The notes beneath the pieces are model-generated. The model did not search any database, had not been told where the DNA came from, and was given only the letters and a program-made list of their open reading frames with translations. DNA of 7,915 nucleotides from Bacteroidia bacterium (GTDB lineage Bacteria; Bacteroidota; Bacteroidia; Flavobacteriales; Flavobacteriaceae). Location: positions 1 through 7,915 of the forward strand of contig JAUIJW010000103.1 in the NCBI GenBank assembly GCA_030431085.1. Reading direction: 5' to 3'. This document shows positions 7,470 through 7,915 of this stretch, one piece after another. Numbering within the stretch: position 1 is the stretch's first letter; the number at the start of each line of letters is the position of its first letter. The position numbers were made by a program, and so were the translations under genes.

Positions 7470-7520
7470 AATCTTTTTAGACCCTCCTCTTCAACAAGAG
7501 TGAATGAATCAAAAAAGATT
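7470..7520. repeat. 51-bp imperfect inverted repeat between the two operators
   Basis: Outer arms AATCTTTTTAGA (7470-7481) and TCAAAAAAGATT (7509-7520) are complementary at 11 of 12 positions. Inside them a small second dyad, CTCTT (7487-7491) and AAGAG (7496-7500), encloses CAAC. The two dyads are almost concentric (centres 7495 and 7493.5). The element lies between O1 and O2 in a divergent promoter region, where a terminator is not expected. It could be a site for another regulator or an RNA fold in a longer transcript; AT-richness makes chance possible. Confidence 0.4.
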
Positions 7521-7562
7521 ATTTTTTGAAATATTGCTCAAACGTTTGCACAAATAAATTTA
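7520..7562 (+). promoter_or_regulatory. candidate kdgK promoter region
   Basis: No perfect Bacteroidota promoter is visible for kdgK. Two readings are possible. In the first, TATTTTTTG (7520-7528) is a -7 element with one extra base, so O2 would cover the start site as O1 does for lacI; no TTG lies at the right distance upstream. In the second, TTG (7534-7536), 18 nt and TAAATTTA (7555-7562, 7 of 8 consensus positions if the last base is counted) place O2 between the two elements and give a very short leader. Either way O2 would block transcription. Confidence 0.3.
7534..7553. promoter_or_regulatory. LacI-family operator O2 (upstream of kdgK)
   Basis: TTGCTCAAACGTTTGCACAA, with the palindrome CAAACGTTTG centred between 7543 and 7544 and outer TTG/CAA arms also symmetric. 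It differs from O1 at a single position (C for A at 7549). It ends 22 nt before the kdgK ATG. Centre-to-centre distance to O1 is 123 bp, so one dimeric repressor could bind each site, or a tetramer could bridge them. Confidence 0.85.
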
Positions 7563-7575
7563 ATAAAATTATCAC

Positions 7576-7915
7576 ATGAAAAAAGTAGTCACATTTGGAG
7601 AAATCATGTTGCGATTAGCTCCTCCAGGATTTTTAAGATTTTCACAAACCAATAGCTTCGATGTGGTTTATGGCGGTGGCGAATCTAACGTAGCCGTATC
7701 ATTAGCCAACTATGGTGTTCCAGTTGATTTTGTAACCCGTTTACCAAAAAACGATATTGGCACCTGTGCGCTCATGGAAATGAGAAAAAGAGGAGTTGGT
7801 GTTGATAAAATTGTTTATGGAGGAGACCGATTAGGCATTTACTTTTTAGAAACTGGTGCTGTATCTCGTGGTTCAAAAGTGGTTTATGATAGAGCTCATT
7901 CTGCCTTGAGTGAAA
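7576..7915 (+). CDS. kdgK: 2-dehydro-3-deoxygluconokinase (KDG kinase), PfkB family, 3' end outside window
   Basis: The first 113 codons of a sugar kinase that phosphorylates 2-keto-3-deoxygluconate to KDPG, the step before KDPG aldolase in alginate, pectin and hexuronate breakdown. The ATG at 7576 gives a typical N-terminus (MKKVVTFGEIMLRLAPPG). The PfkB N-terminal signature is present: GGGESNVAVSLANYG from about residue 33, followed by FVTRLPKNDIG. Substrate-contact regions of KDG kinases seem to be present (the GGGESNVA segment and the DRLGIYFLE segment). The C-terminal half, with the GxGD catalytic aspartate, lies beyond the window, so activity cannot be judged; full length should be about 330-345 aa. 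There is no Shine-Dalgarno, as is normal in Bacteroidota. The gene is divergent from lacI, with operator O2 22 nt upstream, so it is probably the first gene of a repressor-controlled uronate operon. Other PfkB sugar kinases (fructokinase, ribokinase) are less likely given this N-terminus. Confidence 0.9.
   Translation, partial: MKKVVTFGEIMLRLAPPGFLRFSQTNSFDVVYGGGESNVAVSLANYGVPVDFVTRLPKNDIGTCALMEMRKRGVGVDKIVYGGDRLGIYFLETGAVSRGSKVVYDRAHSALSE

Noticed and set aside
1..7915. Mobile elements, CRISPR arrays, tRNA/rRNA genes, defence systems
   Set aside because: No repeat-spacer structure, transposase-like protein, inverted terminal repeats or RNA-gene motifs were seen; all long ORFs belong to known transporter, metabolic or regulator families.

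Overview
The window is AT-rich and compactly coded. It uses promoter elements of the Bacteroidota type (TTG / TAnnTTTG) and shows no Shine-Dalgarno sequences at its starts. Its proteins (long tandem MacB/FtsX-type permeases, a TolC-like protein with a flavobacterial-looking signal peptide, KdgK) point to a member of the Flavobacteriia, probably a marine polysaccharide degrader. This assignment is by pattern recognition, not by database search.

Left part (1-4846, + strand): the distal part of an operon for a MacB-like ABC system. It holds the C-terminal end of one large FtsX/MacB permease, a complete second permease of 809 aa, a cytoplasmic ATPase of the LolD/MacB class and a TolC-family outer membrane protein. 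The gaps are only 2, 4 and 5 nt, so the four genes are almost certainly co-transcribed. Together they could form an envelope-spanning export machine driven by cytoplasmic ATP. The periplasmic adaptor (HlyD/MacA type) expected for such a system is not in the window and may lie upstream.

Middle (4892-6097, - strand): a class I mannose-6-phosphate isomerase (manA), convergent with the TolC gene and with its own candidate promoter. A 261-nt spacer follows (6098-6358), with no convincing gene.

Right part (6359-7915): a divergent pair, a LacI-family repressor (-) and the start of a 2-keto-3-deoxygluconate kinase gene (+, cut by the window end). Their 179-nt spacer carries two 20-bp operators that match at 19 of 20 positions and are centred on the same CAAACGTTTG palindrome. 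One covers the start region of the lacI promoter and the other lies just upstream of kdgK. This is a readable autoregulated switch for uronate/KDG catabolism (alginate, pectin or glucuronate/galacturonate), and the rest of that catabolic operon probably continues beyond position 7915.

I found no RNA genes, insertion sequences, CRISPR arrays or obviously new system. The most informative parts are the lacI/kdgK control region and the sequence variants in the ABC ATPase.
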